DNA of 64,000 nucleotides from Xanthomonas sp. GPE 39. GTDB lineage: Bacteria; Pseudomonadota; Gammaproteobacteria; Xanthomonadales; Xanthomonadaceae. The stretch is taken from positions 1,818,848 to 1,882,847 of the forward strand of contig NZ_JZHZ01000007.1 in assembly GCF_000963005.1 (NCBI RefSeq). Direction: 5' to 3'. Every line of letters starts with the position of its first letter. Within the stretch, counting starts at the first letter, position 1. Positions 9,365 to 20,200 of the stretch are shown here, piece by piece. A program made the position numbers and the translations under genes. The notes below the pieces were generated by a model that ran no database searches, was not told the origin of the DNA, and saw only the letters and a program-made list of their open reading frames with translations.

Positions 9365-10150
9365 TCACACAATGAACTGCTCGCTCAGGATCCGCTCTTC
9401 CAAATTGTGTTCCGGATCGAATAGCAGCGTGACCAGCCGATCGCGCGATTCACGGATGGTCACTTCGACCACGTCGCGGGTTTCGTGCGAGTCGGCGGTG
9501 ACGCTGACCGGACGCTTGTAGGGATCCAGGACCCGAATGCGCACTTCGGTATCGGCCTTGAGGATCGCACCACGCCAACGCCGTGGCCGATATGGGGCAA
9601 TCGGTGTCAACGCCAGGGTATGCGAGCCCAATGGCAGAATCGGCCCATGCGCCGAAGAGTTGTAAGCGGTGCTACCGGCCGGCGTGGCGACCATCACGCC
9701 GTCGCCGATCAGCTCATCGATCTTGGTCTGGCCGTTGAGATCGATGCTCACATGCGCCGCCTGACGGGTCTGCCGCAGCAGTGAGACCTCGTTGTAGGCC
9801 AACGAGCCAGTGGTGGCGCCGGATTCGGTTTGCGCCAACATTTCCAGCGGTCGCAGCTTGGCCGGTTCGGCCAAAGACAAACGCGCCAGGAAGTCCTCGG
9901 CACGAAATTGATTCATCAAGAAACCGACCGTGCCCAACTTCATGCCGAATACCGGCTTTCCCATTCCGCCGTGGCGATGCAAGGTTTGCAACATGAATCC
10001 ATCGCCGCCGAGCGCGCACAGCACATCGGCCACAACCGGCTCGTAATCGCCATAGCGCGCAACCAACTGCGCATGCGCCTGCTGCGCCTCCGGCGTGGCA
10101 CTGGCGAGGAAACAGATCCGGGGCGAAGACGGCAATAAAGGGGCATTCAT
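9365..10150 (-). CDS. nadK: NAD kinase
   Basis: Phosphorylates NAD to NADP. The GGDG motif is present in [15 protein letters not shown], followed by the NAD-binding [10 protein letters not shown] and the conserved [17 protein letters not shown] (NE/D-type) loop. The first ATG giving a family-like N-terminus is at 10150, which makes 261 residues; the open frame continues upstream without homology. The neighbouring 5'-nucleotidase lies downstream on the same strand and the large glutamate dehydrogenase upstream, so several NAD-related genes are grouped here. Confidence 0.94.
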   Translation of the reverse strand: MNAPLLPSSPRICFLASATPEAQQAHAQLVARYGDYEPVVADVLCALGGDGFMLQTLHRHGGMGKPVFGMKLGTVGFLMNQFRAEDFLARLSLAEPAKLRPLEMLAQTESGATTGSLAYNEVSLLRQTRQAAHVSIDLNGQTKIDELIGDGVMVATPAGSTAYNSSAHGPILPLGSHTLALTPIAPYRPRRWRGAILKADTEVRIRVLDPYKRPVSVTADSHETRDVVEVTIRESRDRLVTLLFDPEHNLEERILSEQFIV

Positions 10151-10467
10151 CGCGCCGATCATAACCGGCCTGGCATGACTGCGTCGCCGCATAAAACCAT
10201 GTTTAAAACATTGTCGCACCGCGAGCGCAACCCGCATCACCACGAGGTACCGAAACACCACAGCCGCCCACTTCCAGCAGCGGCGTGGGCGACTCAGCCA
10301 ATCGGCCTGTGGACCGGAGCATTGCGCTCCACCTGGAGCAATGCGGCACTTTCCAGATACGCAGCAGGCAGCAACGCCGCGAGGCAGAGACAAAACGCCC
10401 CACGCTCACGATCGTCTACGAACGAACGCTCGGCGCAGACCCGCACGCACGGGCCTGAGCATGCGGG
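10151..10467 (-). other. Intergenic region between gdhB and nadK
   Basis: About 317 bases without a supportable gene. It must hold the gdhB terminator and the nadK promoter. The only structure I see is an imperfect hairpin at 10319-10344 (GCATTG...CTCC / GGAG...CAATGC with a two-base bulge and a four-base loop), without a T-tract. No clear -35/-10 pair was recognised. Confidence 0.5.
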
Positions 10468-13400
10468 TTACACCGCATGCACCGCCAGTTGGCTCAGACG
10501 CTGCACCGCCACCGACAACGTCGGGTAATCCAGAGTCTTCTGCGCCGCCAACTCCTGCAGCATGCTCAAGGTGAAGCGCAGACTACTGTCGTCGCGCTGC
10601 AACCACTGTTGCACCTTGACTTCGGCGTTGGCACCCGGCACGGCCAGCACTTGCCCAGCCAGCGCGCTGTGCTGCTTGGCCAATTCGTCGCGGAGCACGC
10701 CACGGGCCACCGCATGCCAGCGCCCGTTGACTTCCAACGCGTCGATTTGCTCTAACAACCACGGCAACTGCAGCGCCTCGCCGAGGCGGAAATGTACCTT
10801 CGACACCTCCACCGGCTTGAGCTTGCGGGTACGCGCCATTTCGATGATGTCAAATGCCGGCTCCAGGAAGCGCAGTTCGGACAACTGCTGCGCCAACGCC
10901 GCAGGCAACCCCTTGTCCTGCCACTGCTGCACCAGCGCCTCGTACAGTGGCCGCTGCGTTTCCGGCAATACCCCGGAGGCGACACGAATGGCGTTGAACG
11001 GCTCGTGGTAGCGCTCTACCGCCGCGGTGATACCGGGCATCGTGCCCGGACGGAACAACAGCCAGCGCACGAACGCCCGCTGCAATGTCCAGATCACTTC
11101 CAGGGCATCGATCTGCACCGATTCGGGCACCTTGCCGTCGAGCGCATCGATCTGCGTCCACAACGCGCGCGCATCCAGCGTCTCGCGGCTGATGGTATAG
11201 GCCTTGGCGACCTCGGCAATGCTGCGGCCGGTGTCCTCCTGCATCCGCATCAGGAAGGTGGCCCCCATGCGGTTGATGGTGGTGTTGGTCACCGCAGTGG
11301 CGATGATCTCGCGCTTGAGGCGGTGCCGCTCCATCGCATCGGCATACTTTTTCTGCAGCGGCCGTGGGAAGTAACGTTGCAGCTCCTTGGACAGGTAAGG
11401 ATCCTCGGGGATGTCCGATTCCAGCAGTTGCTGGAACGTGACCAGTTTGGAGTAGGACAACAGCACCGCCAACTCCGGCCGGGTCAGACCCTGACCGCGT
11501 GCCTTGCGCGCGGAAATCTCCGCATCCGAAGGCAGATATTCGATTTGTCGATCAAGCAGCCCCTGCGCTTCCAGGGTGCGGATGAAATGCTGCTTGGATC
11601 CCAGGCGTTTGACGCTCATCCGCTCCATCAGGCTAAGCGCCTGGTTCTGGCGGATGTTGTCCCACAACACCAGCTCGGCGACCTCTCCGGTCATCGAGGC
11701 CAACAGCGTGTTGCGTGCCTGCAGCGTCAGTTTCTTGGCCTGCACCACATCGTTGAGCAGGATCTTGATGTTGACCTCGTGGTCGGAGGTGTCCACACCG
11801 GCCGAGTTGTCGATGAAGTCGGTATTGAGCAGCACCCCCGTCTGCGCCGCTTCGATACGGCCAAGCTGAGTCAGGCCCAGATTACCGCCCTCGCCCACGA
11901 TCCGACAGCGCAATTGGCCACCGTTGACGCGCAGGCCGTTGTTGGCACGGTCGCCGACATCGCCATGGGTCTCGCTGGTGGCTTTGACATAGGTGCCGAT
12001 GCCGCCATTCCAGAACAGATCCACCGGCGCCTTGAGGATGGCGTGCATCAGCTCGTTGGGCGACAGTTGCTTGATTCCAGGCTCAAGACCCAGCGCGGCG
12101 CGTACCGGCGCGCTGATCTCGATCGACTTGAGGGTGCGCGGATAGACACCGCCGCCGGCACTGATCCGCTTGGCGTCGTAGTCAGCCCAACTCGAACGTG
12201 GCAGTTTGAACAACCGCTCGCGTTCGGCGAACGCCGCCGCCGTGTCCGGGTTCGGATCCAGAAAAATATGCCGATGGTCGAACGCGGCCAGCAGGCGCAA
12301 ATGCTCCGACAACAGCATGCCGTTGCCGAACACATCGCCGGACATGTCGCCGATCCCCACACAACTGAAGTCCTCGCTCTGACAATCGCGGCCCAGCGCG
12401 CGGAAGTGACGCTTGACCGATTCCCAGGCACCGCGCGCAGTGATGCCCATGCCTTTGTGGTCATAGCCCACCGAACCACCAGAGGCGAACGCATCGCCGA
12501 GCCAGAAGCCGTGGTCCAGCGCCAACCCATTGGCGATATCGGAGAACGTGGCCGTGCCCTTGTCCGCGGCGACCACAAGATACGGATCGTCCTGGTCGTG
12601 GCGCACTACCTGCGGCGGCGGCACGATCTTGCCGCCCACGATGTTATCGGTAATGTCCAGCAGGCTCTGGATGAACAACTTGTAGCAGGCGATCCCTTCG
12701 GCCAGCACCGCATCGCGCTCGCCGCCAGCGGGCGGGCGCTTGCAGAAGAAACCGCCCTTGGCACCCACCGGCACGATGACCGTGTTCTTGACCATCTGCG
12801 CCTTGACCAGACCAAGGACCTCGGTGCGGAAATCCTCGCGACGGTCCGACCAACGCAAGCCGCCACGCGCTACCGCACCGAAGCGCAAGTGCACGCCTTC
12901 CACGCGCGGGCTGTAGACGAAGATCTCGCGATACGGACGCGGCTTTGGCAGGTCCGGCACCATCGACGAATCCAACTTGAAGCTGATGCAATGCCCCAGC
13001 CCACCCTCGGCAGTGCGCTGGTAATAGCTGGTGCGCAGCGTCGCTTCGATCACGCCCTTGAAGCTGCGCAGGATACGATCCTCATCCAGGCTGGCGACCT
13101 GATCGAACAACTTCAACAGCGCCGCACCGACCGCCTCCAGTTGTGCCTCGCGGCTGCCGCTGCGCGCGTCGATCACTGGCTGTAGCGCTTTCAGCGCGAC
13201 CTCCTCGCCCTTGGCAAGCGGCCACAATTGCGCCGACAGTGCCGCCTGACCATCGGCGATTTGCGCCTTGCTCTGGCTGCCGGTCGCCGGATCGAAGCGT
13301 GCCTCGAACAATTCCACCAACAAACGCGCCAACAGTGGGTAGCCGTTGCAGGTCGCCTCGACGTAGACCTGCGAGAACGGCACCCCGGTCTGTAGCAGAT

Positions 13401-15549
13401 ACTTGTAATAACCGCGCAGGATCGCCACTTGGCGCCAACTCAGGCTTGCGCCGACGATCAGGCGATTGAAGCCATCGTTCTCGGCCTCGCCGCGCCAGAT
13501 CCGCACGAATGCCTCGCACAGCGGTGCATCGGCAGTGTCCACGTCGATCATGCCAGCCAGTGGCACAACCTCGAAATCCTGGATGGACAACGGCGTCCCA
13601 TCCACGGTGAGCCGATAGGGACGCTCGGAAATCACCCGCAGCCCCAGGTTCTCCAGCATCGGTAACACGTCCGACAGCGGCAAATCGTCGTGCTGACGAT
13701 AGAGTTTCAGACGCAGGCTGTCGCTGCCGTCGCGGTACAACGCCTGCAAGCTCAGATGCAGGTCTTCCGGACCACGCAGCGCGGCCAGGCGTTCGACATC
13801 GCGTGCGGCGATCTGCGCGGTCGATTCCTCGATGTAACCGGCCGGCAGCGCGCGGCCATAACCGGCCGCCAGACGCAAACCATCGCGCTCGCCGCAGTTG
13901 GCAACCAACGCCTCGCGCAAATCGTCGTGCCAGTTGCGCAACAGGTGCGCTAGGCGCGACTCCAATTCGGTGGTATCAAATTCCAGCGCCTCGCCCAGCT
14001 TTGGCCGCGCAATCAGGTGCAACTGCGCCAACGGCGATTCGCCCAGCACCACGTTGGCGTCGATGTACTCGGCATGCAGCGCGTCCTTCAGCAGTGCCTC
14101 GATGCGTAGGCGCACATCGGTATTGAAGCGTTCGCGCGGGATGTACACCAACGCAGAAATGAAGCGACCGTACTTGTCGCGGCGCAGGAACAAGCGACTA
14201 CGTACCCGCTCCTGCAGGCCGAGGATGCCCATCGCGGTGCGGTACAGTTCTTCCTCATTGGATTGGAACAGCTCCTCGCGCGGCAGCGTCTCCAAAATGT
14301 GGCGCAAGGCCTTGCCACTGTGGCTACTCGGAGTCAGCTCGGATTTGCGCATCACGTAGTCGTAGCGCTCGCGTACCAGCGGGATTTCCGATGGGCGGCG
14401 GTTGTAGGCGCTGGAAGTGAACATGCCGAGGAAACGCTGCTCGGCAATGATGCGTCCCTTGGCATCGAACTCCAACACGCCGATATAGTCCATGTAGCCA
14501 CTGCGGTGCACCCGCGAGCGCGCGTTGGTCTTGGTCAGGATCAAGGCATCCTTGGTGCCTGCCTCACTGAGGCCCTGCGCGGCAAGCGTGCGCACCGGAC
14601 GCGCCGGCGACTTGTCCTGACCACGCAGAAGACCCAGGCCGCTATCCTGCAACGGCGCCAGCATGTCTTCGCCGCCCTGCTTTTCCACCCGGTACTCGCG
14701 GTAGCCGAAGAAAGTGAAATGGTCGGCCGCAGCCCACCGCAGGAACTCCTGCGCCTCGCGCCGGCCCTTGTCGTCTACCGGGAAACGCCGCGTGGTCAGG
14801 TCGTCGGCCAGGGTCAGCATCTTCTCGCGCATGCCACCCCAATCGCGCACGATGGTGCGCACCTCGCCGAGAATGCGCTGGATCGCCGCCTGCACCCGTG
14901 GCATTTCCTCCGGTGGCTGGCGATCAATCTCCAGCGCCATCAGCGATTCCGGCTTGCCTTCGCCGATGCTTTCCAACGCGCCGTTCTTGTCGCGTTGCAT
15001 GCGCAACACCGGATGGCCAAGGACATGCACGCCGATGCCCAGGTCCGAGAGCAGGATGCTCACCGAATCGACCAGGAATGGCATGTCGTCGTTGACGATC
15101 TGCAGCACGGTGTGGGTGGACTCCCAGCCATCGTCTCGCAGCGTCGGATTGAACACCCGCACGTTGGCCGTTCCGGGTTTGCGCTTGCGCGCGAATTCCA
15201 GCATCGAGGCGGCCAAGGCGGCCCATTCCTGCGGGATATGGTGCGGGAATTCGTCCTCCTCCATACGCCTGTAGAACGCCTCGGCAAAGGCCTGCGCCTG
15301 CTCCTGGCGAGCGGCGGGGTAGCGCTTGCGCAGCGCGGCGAACACCGGCCCCAAACTGAAACCCGCCGCCGCTATCGGTGCGGCATCGATCACCTTGGCC
15401 ATGGCCTCCACGACCGGCACAGGCTTGCGCGAGGTCGCCGCAGGCTTGGCTTTCGACTTGGATGCTGGTTTGGCAACGGATGGAGTCGCTGGCTGACGGG
15501 CGGCGACCGAGGACTTGCTGGAACGGGGAGCGACGTTTTTAGGCTTCAT
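10468..15549 (-). CDS. gdhB: Large NAD-specific glutamate dehydrogenase (L_180 class)
   Basis: Catabolic enzyme deaminating glutamate to 2-oxoglutarate with NAD. About 1,693 residues, slightly longer than the roughly 1,600 usual for the 180-kDa class. N-terminal ACT-like regulatory segments (for example VNDDMPFLVDSVSILL) precede the catalytic core, where RGGLRWSDRREDFRTEVLGL, VPVGAKGGFF and the nucleotide-binding VGIGDMSGDVFGNGML are visible. Start ATG at 15549 was chosen; the open frame extends further up. The first 45 residues are an unusual Lys/Ala/Ser/Pro-rich tail before the conserved start. A CACCTG/CAGGTG palindrome lies about 55 bases upstream. Confidence 0.95.
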   Translation of the reverse strand: MKPKNVAPRSSKSSVAARQPATPSVAKPASKSKAKPAATSRKPVPVVEAMAKVIDAAPIAAAGFSLGPVFAALRKRYPAARQEQAQAFAEAFYRRMEEDEFPHHIPQEWAALAASMLEFARKRKPGTANVRVFNPTLRDDGWESTHTVLQIVNDDMPFLVDSVSILLSDLGIGVHVLGHPVLRMQRDKNGALESIGEGKPESLMALEIDRQPPEEMPRVQAAIQRILGEVRTIVRDWGGMREKMLTLADDLTTRRFPVDDKGRREAQEFLRWAAADHFTFFGYREYRVEKQGGEDMLAPLQDSGLGLLRGQDKSPARPVRTLAAQGLSEAGTKDALILTKTNARSRVHRSGYMDYIGVLEFDAKGRIIAEQRFLGMFTSSAYNRRPSEIPLVRERYDYVMRKSELTPSSHSGKALRHILETLPREELFQSNEEELYRTAMGILGLQERVRSRLFLRRDKYGRFISALVYIPRERFNTDVRLRIEALLKDALHAEYIDANVVLGESPLAQLHLIARPKLGEALEFDTTELESRLAHLLRNWHDDLREALVANCGERDGLRLAAGYGRALPAGYIEESTAQIAARDVERLAALRGPEDLHLSLQALYRDGSDSLRLKLYRQHDDLPLSDVLPMLENLGLRVISERPYRLTVDGTPLSIQDFEVVPLAGMIDVDTADAPLCEAFVRIWRGEAENDGFNRLIVGASLSWRQVAILRGYYKYLLQTGVPFSQVYVEATCNGYPLLARLLVELFEARFDPATGSQSKAQIADGQAALSAQLWPLAKGEEVALKALQPVIDARSGSREAQLEAVGAALLKLFDQVASLDEDRILRSFKGVIEATLRTSYYQRTAEGGLGHCISFKLDSSMVPDLPKPRPYREIFVYSPRVEGVHLRFGAVARGGLRWSDRREDFRTEVLGLVKAQMVKNTVIVPVGAKGGFFCKRPPAGGERDAVLAEGIACYKLFIQSLLDITDNIVGGKIVPPPQVVRHDQDDPYLVVAADKGTATFSDIANGLALDHGFWLGDAFASGGSVGYDHKGMGITARGAWESVKRHFRALGRDCQSEDFSCVGIGDMSGDVFGNGMLLSEHLRLLAAFDHRHIFLDPNPDTAAAFAERERLFKLPRSSWADYDAKRISAGGGVYPRTLKSIEISAPVRAALGLEPGIKQLSPNELMHAILKAPVDLFWNGGIGTYVKATSETHGDVGDRANNGLRVNGGQLRCRIVGEGGNLGLTQLGRIEAAQTGVLLNTDFIDNSAGVDTSDHEVNIKILLNDVVQAKKLTLQARNTLLASMTGEVAELVLWDNIRQNQALSLMERMSVKRLGSKQHFIRTLEAQGLLDRQIEYLPSDAEISARKARGQGLTRPELAVLLSYSKLVTFQQLLESDIPEDPYLSKELQRYFPRPLQKKYADAMERHRLKREIIATAVTNTTINRMGATFLMRMQEDTGRSIAEVAKAYTISRETLDARALWTQIDALDGKVPESVQIDALEVIWTLQRAFVRWLLFRPGTMPGITAAVERYHEPFNAIRVASGVLPETQRPLYEALVQQWQDKGLPAALAQQLSELRFLEPAFDIIEMARTRKLKPVEVSKVHFRLGEALQLPWLLEQIDALEVNGRWHAVARGVLRDELAKQHSALAGQVLAVPGANAEVKVQQWLQRDDSSLRFTLSMLQELAAQKTLDYPTLSVAVQRLSQLAVHAV

Positions 15550-15946
15550 GGCGGAGAGCTGCAACGATGCTCGATAGTAAGGCCAAGATTGTACTGGCGA
15601 CACCTGTCAATCAGGTGCTACATCGCAAACCAGATCGTTCCATACCGTCAAGCGCCAGCGCACCACAGAACAGCCACAATCGCCCCGTCACACTCATCCT
15701 TCGTCATGATCGAGCGCCACTCACTCCATCCGGATGAGGTGTGAAACGTATGGCGGTCATGGCTATTCAAATTATAAACTGGACGGTATAGTTCAAAATC
15801 ATGAGCCTCTTTTCATGCTCCCGCCGCCGGTTGTGTCAAGCACACGACCACCGCATCCGCGAGGCTGTGCGCAGCCTGCGTTCCGGGCAAAATATCGCCC
15901 TGGATGGCGACTTGCATCTTCACATTCTGACCGGAGTATCGCCCAG
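15550..15946. promoter_or_regulatory. Divergent intergenic region: gdhB (-) / RND operon (+)
   Basis: About 397 bases between divergent genes, so it should hold both promoters. On the gdhB side there is a perfect palindrome CACCTG-TCAAT-CAGGTG at 15601-15617. A minus-strand TTGACA (15610-15605) and TACAAT (15593-15588) are seen, but 11 bases apart, too close for a standard promoter pair. On the efflux side lies an AT-rich stretch with a TetR-style imperfect palindrome at 15776-15794 (separate entry). No small gene is supportable here. Confidence 0.45.
15776..15794 (+). promoter_or_regulatory. Candidate operator of the RND efflux operon
   Basis: An imperfect inverted repeat, AAACTGGACGGTATAGTTC, in which 12 of 19 positions match its own reverse complement. 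The ACT...GAC.GT...AGT pattern resembles operators of TetR-family efflux repressors, and the site contains a TATAGT that could be a -10 element. No TetR gene is adjacent, so a regulator would have to be encoded elsewhere. Confidence 0.35.
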
Positions 15947-17194
15947 ATGACCTCCACATTGCGCGCTCTCGCGCTGACCTGCGCCGTCGTGGTGTCCCTT
16001 GCATCGTGCAAGAAGCAAGAACAAGAGCAGGCTATGCCAGCGCCGGAAGTGGGCGTGTTGCAGGCGCAGCCGCAGACCGTGCCGCTGCAACGCGAACTGG
16101 TCGGTCGGCTGACCGCATTCCGTAGCGCCGACGTGCGCGCACGCGTTGCCGGCGTGCTGGAGAAACGCCTCTACATCGAAGGTAGCGACGTCGAGCAAGG
16201 CCAACCGCTGTTCCAGATCGATCCTGCGCCGCTGCATGCGGCGCTGGCCTCGGCGCAGGGGCAACTGGCCGCGGCCCAAGCCACCTACGCCAATGCCAAG
16301 GCCGCCGCCAGTCGCGCCCGCAGCCTGGCGCCCAAGGCCTATGTGTCCAAGTCCGACCTGGACACCGCCGAAGCCAACGAACGCAGTGCCTCGGCAGCGG
16401 TACAGCAGGCCAGCGCGGCCGTGGAAACCGCGCGCATCAATCTCGGCTACGCCACCGTGACCGCTCCCATCGCCGGCCGCGCCGGCAAGCAGCAGGTCAC
16501 CGAGGGCGCGCTGGTCGGCCAGGGCAGCGCCACCTTGCTGACCACCATCGACCAACTCGATCCGCTGTACGTCAATTTCTCGATGAACGCCGACGAGCTT
16601 GCGCAACTGCGTCAGGCACAGAGCACTGGCAACGTCACCCTGAATGCCGAGGACCAGTCCACGGTGCAGGTCAAACTTGGCGACGGCAGCACCTACGCGC
16701 ATACAGGCACCCTGGATTTCTCCGGCGCCACGGTCGACCCCAGCACCGGCTCGGTGACGCTGCGCGCGCAGTTGCCGAACCCCGAGCGGGTGCTGTTGCC
16801 GGGCGCCTTCGTCAGCTTCACGGCCAACCTCGGCCAGCGCAAAGACGTCTATCTGATCCCGCAGGTCGCGGTGTTGCGCGATGCCAAGGGCGCCTACGCC
16901 ATGGCAGTGGGCAAGGATGGCAAGGTGCTGCGTAAGGATCTCACTCTGGTCGGCCAACAGGGCGACCGTTGGATCGTCGGCGCCGGCCTACAGGCTGGCG
17001 ATCAGATCGTGGTCAGCGGCCTGCCCAAGGTCAAGGAAGGCGCGGCGGCCATCGCCAAACCGTGGACAGCGGACACCCCAAGCCAGCCGGGAGGCCCCGC
17101 GTCGGCCAAGCCGGGCAGTGGCCAACCGCAGGGCGCGGCGCACGGCGACACGCCGGCCGCCGCGACCGCTTCCGCCCAGCCGAAACAGCCGTAA
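15947..17194 (+). CDS. RND efflux periplasmic adaptor (membrane fusion lipoprotein)
   Basis: Adaptor linking an RND pump to an outer-membrane channel. The start at 15947 gives a lipoprotein signal with lipobox LASC near residue 20 and an acylated Cys followed by a charged linker. Then come the barrel-sandwich half-motifs (ADVRARVAGVLEKRLYIEG; INLGYATVTAPIAGRAGK) flanking an alpha-hairpin, a beta-barrel and a membrane-proximal domain. 415 residues, normal for the MexA/AcrA family. The C-terminal 45 residues are Pro/Ala/Gly/Gln-rich and probably disordered. The pump gene follows 12 bases later. Confidence 0.93.
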   Translation: MTSTLRALALTCAVVVSLASCKKQEQEQAMPAPEVGVLQAQPQTVPLQRELVGRLTAFRSADVRARVAGVLEKRLYIEGSDVEQGQPLFQIDPAPLHAALASAQGQLAAAQATYANAKAAASRARSLAPKAYVSKSDLDTAEANERSASAAVQQASAAVETARINLGYATVTAPIAGRAGKQQVTEGALVGQGSATLLTTIDQLDPLYVNFSMNADELAQLRQAQSTGNVTLNAEDQSTVQVKLGDGSTYAHTGTLDFSGATVDPSTGSVTLRAQLPNPERVLLPGAFVSFTANLGQRKDVYLIPQVAVLRDAKGAYAMAVGKDGKVLRKDLTLVGQQGDRWIVGAGLQAGDQIVVSGLPKVKEGAAAIAKPWTADTPSQPGGPASAKPGSGQPQGAAHGDTPAAATASAQPKQP

Positions 17195-17206
17195 CGGACC
17201 TGCGCC

Positions 17207-20200
17207 ATGCCTAAGTTCTTCATCGAGCATCCGGTCTTCGCCTGGGTGGTGGCGATCTTGATTTCGCTCAGCGGCGTGATCGCCATCCTCAACCTCGGCG
17301 TGGAGTCTTATCCGTCGATCGCACCGCCGCAGGTCATCGTCAACGCCAGCTACCCCGGCGCCAGCGCCAGCACCACCGAGCGCTCGGTCACCCAGGTGAT
17401 CGAGCAACAACTGACCGGCATCGATCACCTGCTGTACTTCAACTCGTCCTCGTCCTCCAACGGCAGCGCCAGCATCACCCTCACCTTCGAGACTGGGACC
17501 AACCCGGATATCGCGCAAGTACAGGTGCAGAACAAGGTCTCACTGGCGACGCCGCGCCTGCCCTCGGAAGTGACCGCCCAGGGCGTGGTGGTAGCCAAAG
17601 CCAACGCGGGCTTCCTCAGTGTGATCGCGCTACGTTCGGACAATCCCTCAATCGACCGCAATGCGCTCAACGACATCGTCGGCTCGCGCGTGCTGGAACA
17701 GATCTCGCGCGTGCCCGGCGTCGGCAGCACCCAGCAGTTCGGTGCCGAATACGCCATGGATATCTGGCTCAACCCGGAGAAATTACAGGGTTACCACATG
17801 TCCGCCAGCGACGTGCTCAACGCGATCCGCGCGCAGAACGTGCAGTTCGCCGCCGGTTCGATCGGCTCCGATCCAGCACCGCAAGGGCAGTCGTTCACCG
17901 CGACGGTCAGCGCCGAGGGCCGCTTCAGCTCGCCCGAGCAGTTCGAGAACATCATCCTGCGCGCCGATGGCAACGGCACCGTGGTGCGACTGAAAGACGT
18001 GGCACGGGTCGCGTTCGGCCCGACCACCTTCGGCTTCGACACCCAGTACAACGGCAAGCCGACCGGCGCCTTCGCCATCCAGTTGCTACCGGGTGCCAAT
18101 GCGCTGAATGTGTCCGCCGCGGTCAAGGCCAAGATGGACGAACTGCAGCCGAGCTTCCCGCAGGGCGTCACCTGGTTCACGCCTTACGAGAGCACCACCT
18201 TCGTCAAGATCTCGATTGAGGAAGTGGTCAAGACCCTGGCCGAGGCAATCGTGCTGGTGTTCCTGGTGATGCTGATATTCCTGCAGAACTTCCGCGCCAC
18301 CATCATCCCCACGCTGGTGATCCCGGTGGCGCTGCTGGGCACCTTCCTCGGCATGTGGATCATCGGCTTCACCATCAACCAATTGACCCTGTTTGCGATG
18401 GTGCTGGCGATCGGCATCGTGGTCGACGATGCGATCGTGGTGATCGAGAACGTCGAACGCATCATGTCCGATGAGCATCTGGCACCGAAGGCAGCCACGC
18501 ACAAGGCGATGAATCAGATCACTGGCGCGGTGGTGGCGATCACCGTGGTGCTGGCGGCGGTGTTCATCCCCTCGGCCATGCAGCCTGGCGCTGCCGGCGC
18601 GATCTACAAGCAGTTCGCGATCACCATCGCGATGTCGATGGGCTTCTCCGCATTCCTGGCACTGAGCTTTACTCCGGCGCTATGCGCGGCCTTCCTCAAG
18701 CCGACACACAACGCCAATCCGAACTGGCTCTATCGCACCTTCAACACTTGCTACGAGAAGCTATCGCAGCGCTATGTCGGCGCGGTCGGCGGCAGTATCC
18801 GGCACACGCCACGCTGGATGGCGGTGTTCGCCCTGCTGGTGGTGCTGTGCGGCTTCCTGTTTACGCGCATGCCGGGCAGCTTCCTGCCGGAAGAGGATCA
18901 GGGGTTCGCTCTGGCAATCGTGCAGTTGCCGCCGGGTGCGACCAAAGCACGTACCAACCAGGTATTCGCGCAAATGCGCGGCATATTGCAGCAGCAGAAA
19001 GCGGTCGAAGGAATGCTGCAGGTGACTGGCTTCAGTTTTCTGGGACGTGGCGAGAATGTGGGCATGGGCTTCATCCGGCTCAAGCCCTGGGAAGAACGCA
19101 CGGTCACCGCAAGCGAACTGATCGAGCAATTGAACGGGATGTTCTACGGCATCAAGGACGCGCAGATTTTCGTGGTGAACCTGCCCACGGTGCAGGGACT
19201 GGGCCAATTCGGTGGCTTCGACATGTGGCTGCAGGACCGTAGCGGCGCGGGCCAGGAGGCACTGCTGCAGGCCCGCAACATGCTGCTCGGCAAGGCTGCG
19301 CAGCGTCAGAACACGCTGGCCGGAGTCCGCCCGAACGGCCTGGAGAACGCGCCGCAGTTGCAACTCAAGGTGGATCGCGTGCAGGCGCAGTCGATGGGCC
19401 TGTCGATCAGCGATATCTACCAATCCATCCAGTTGCTGCTGGCGCCTGTCTACGTCAACGACTTCTTCTACGAAGGCCGCATCAAGCGCGTCAACATGCA
19501 GGCTGACGCACCGTTCCGCACCGGTCCGGAGTCACTGCGTAATTTCTATGTGCCCAGCAGCACCGCCACCGACGATAGCGGCCTGCGCCAGATGATCCCA
19601 TTGAGCACCGTGGTGAAGTCGAACTGGGAGTACGGCTCGCCATCGCTGAGCCGCTACAACGGCTATTCGGCGATGAACATTGTCGGCAACCCGGCCCCGG
19701 GCAGCAGCTCCGGCCAGGCGATGAGCGCGATGGAAGACATCGTCACCAACGATCTGCCCAAGGGCTTCGGCTTCGACTGGAGCGGCATGTCCTACCAGGA
19801 GATCATCGCCGGCAATACCGCCACGCTGCTGCTGGTCCTGTCGATTGTGGTGGTGTTCCTGTGCCTGGCAGCGTTGTACGAGAGTTGGTCGATTCCGGTC
19901 TCGGTGCTGTTGGTGGTGCCGATCGGCGTGCTCGGCGCAGTCGCGTTCTCGCTGCTGCGCGGGCTGCCCAACGACATCTACTTCAAAATCGGCTTGATCA
20001 CGGTGATCGGCCTAGCGGCGAAGAACGCGATTTTGATCGTGGAATTCGCCGTGGAGCAGCGCGCGATGGGCAAGACCTTACGCGAGGCTGCGGCAGAAGC
20101 GGCGCACTTACGCTTCCGTCCGATTCTGATGACCTCGTTCGCGTTCATCCTCGGCGTGCTGCCGATGGCCATCTCCAGTGGCGCGGGTGCCAACGCACGC

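Noticed and set aside
15588-15610. TTGACA/TACAAT as the gdhB promoter
   Set aside because: Spacing is 11 bases instead of about 17; kept only as a remark.
10792-15744. Long plus-strand open frames across 10.8-13.2 and 14.3-15.7 kb
   Set aside because: Both lie antisense to the conserved gdhB; their products show no domain signature.
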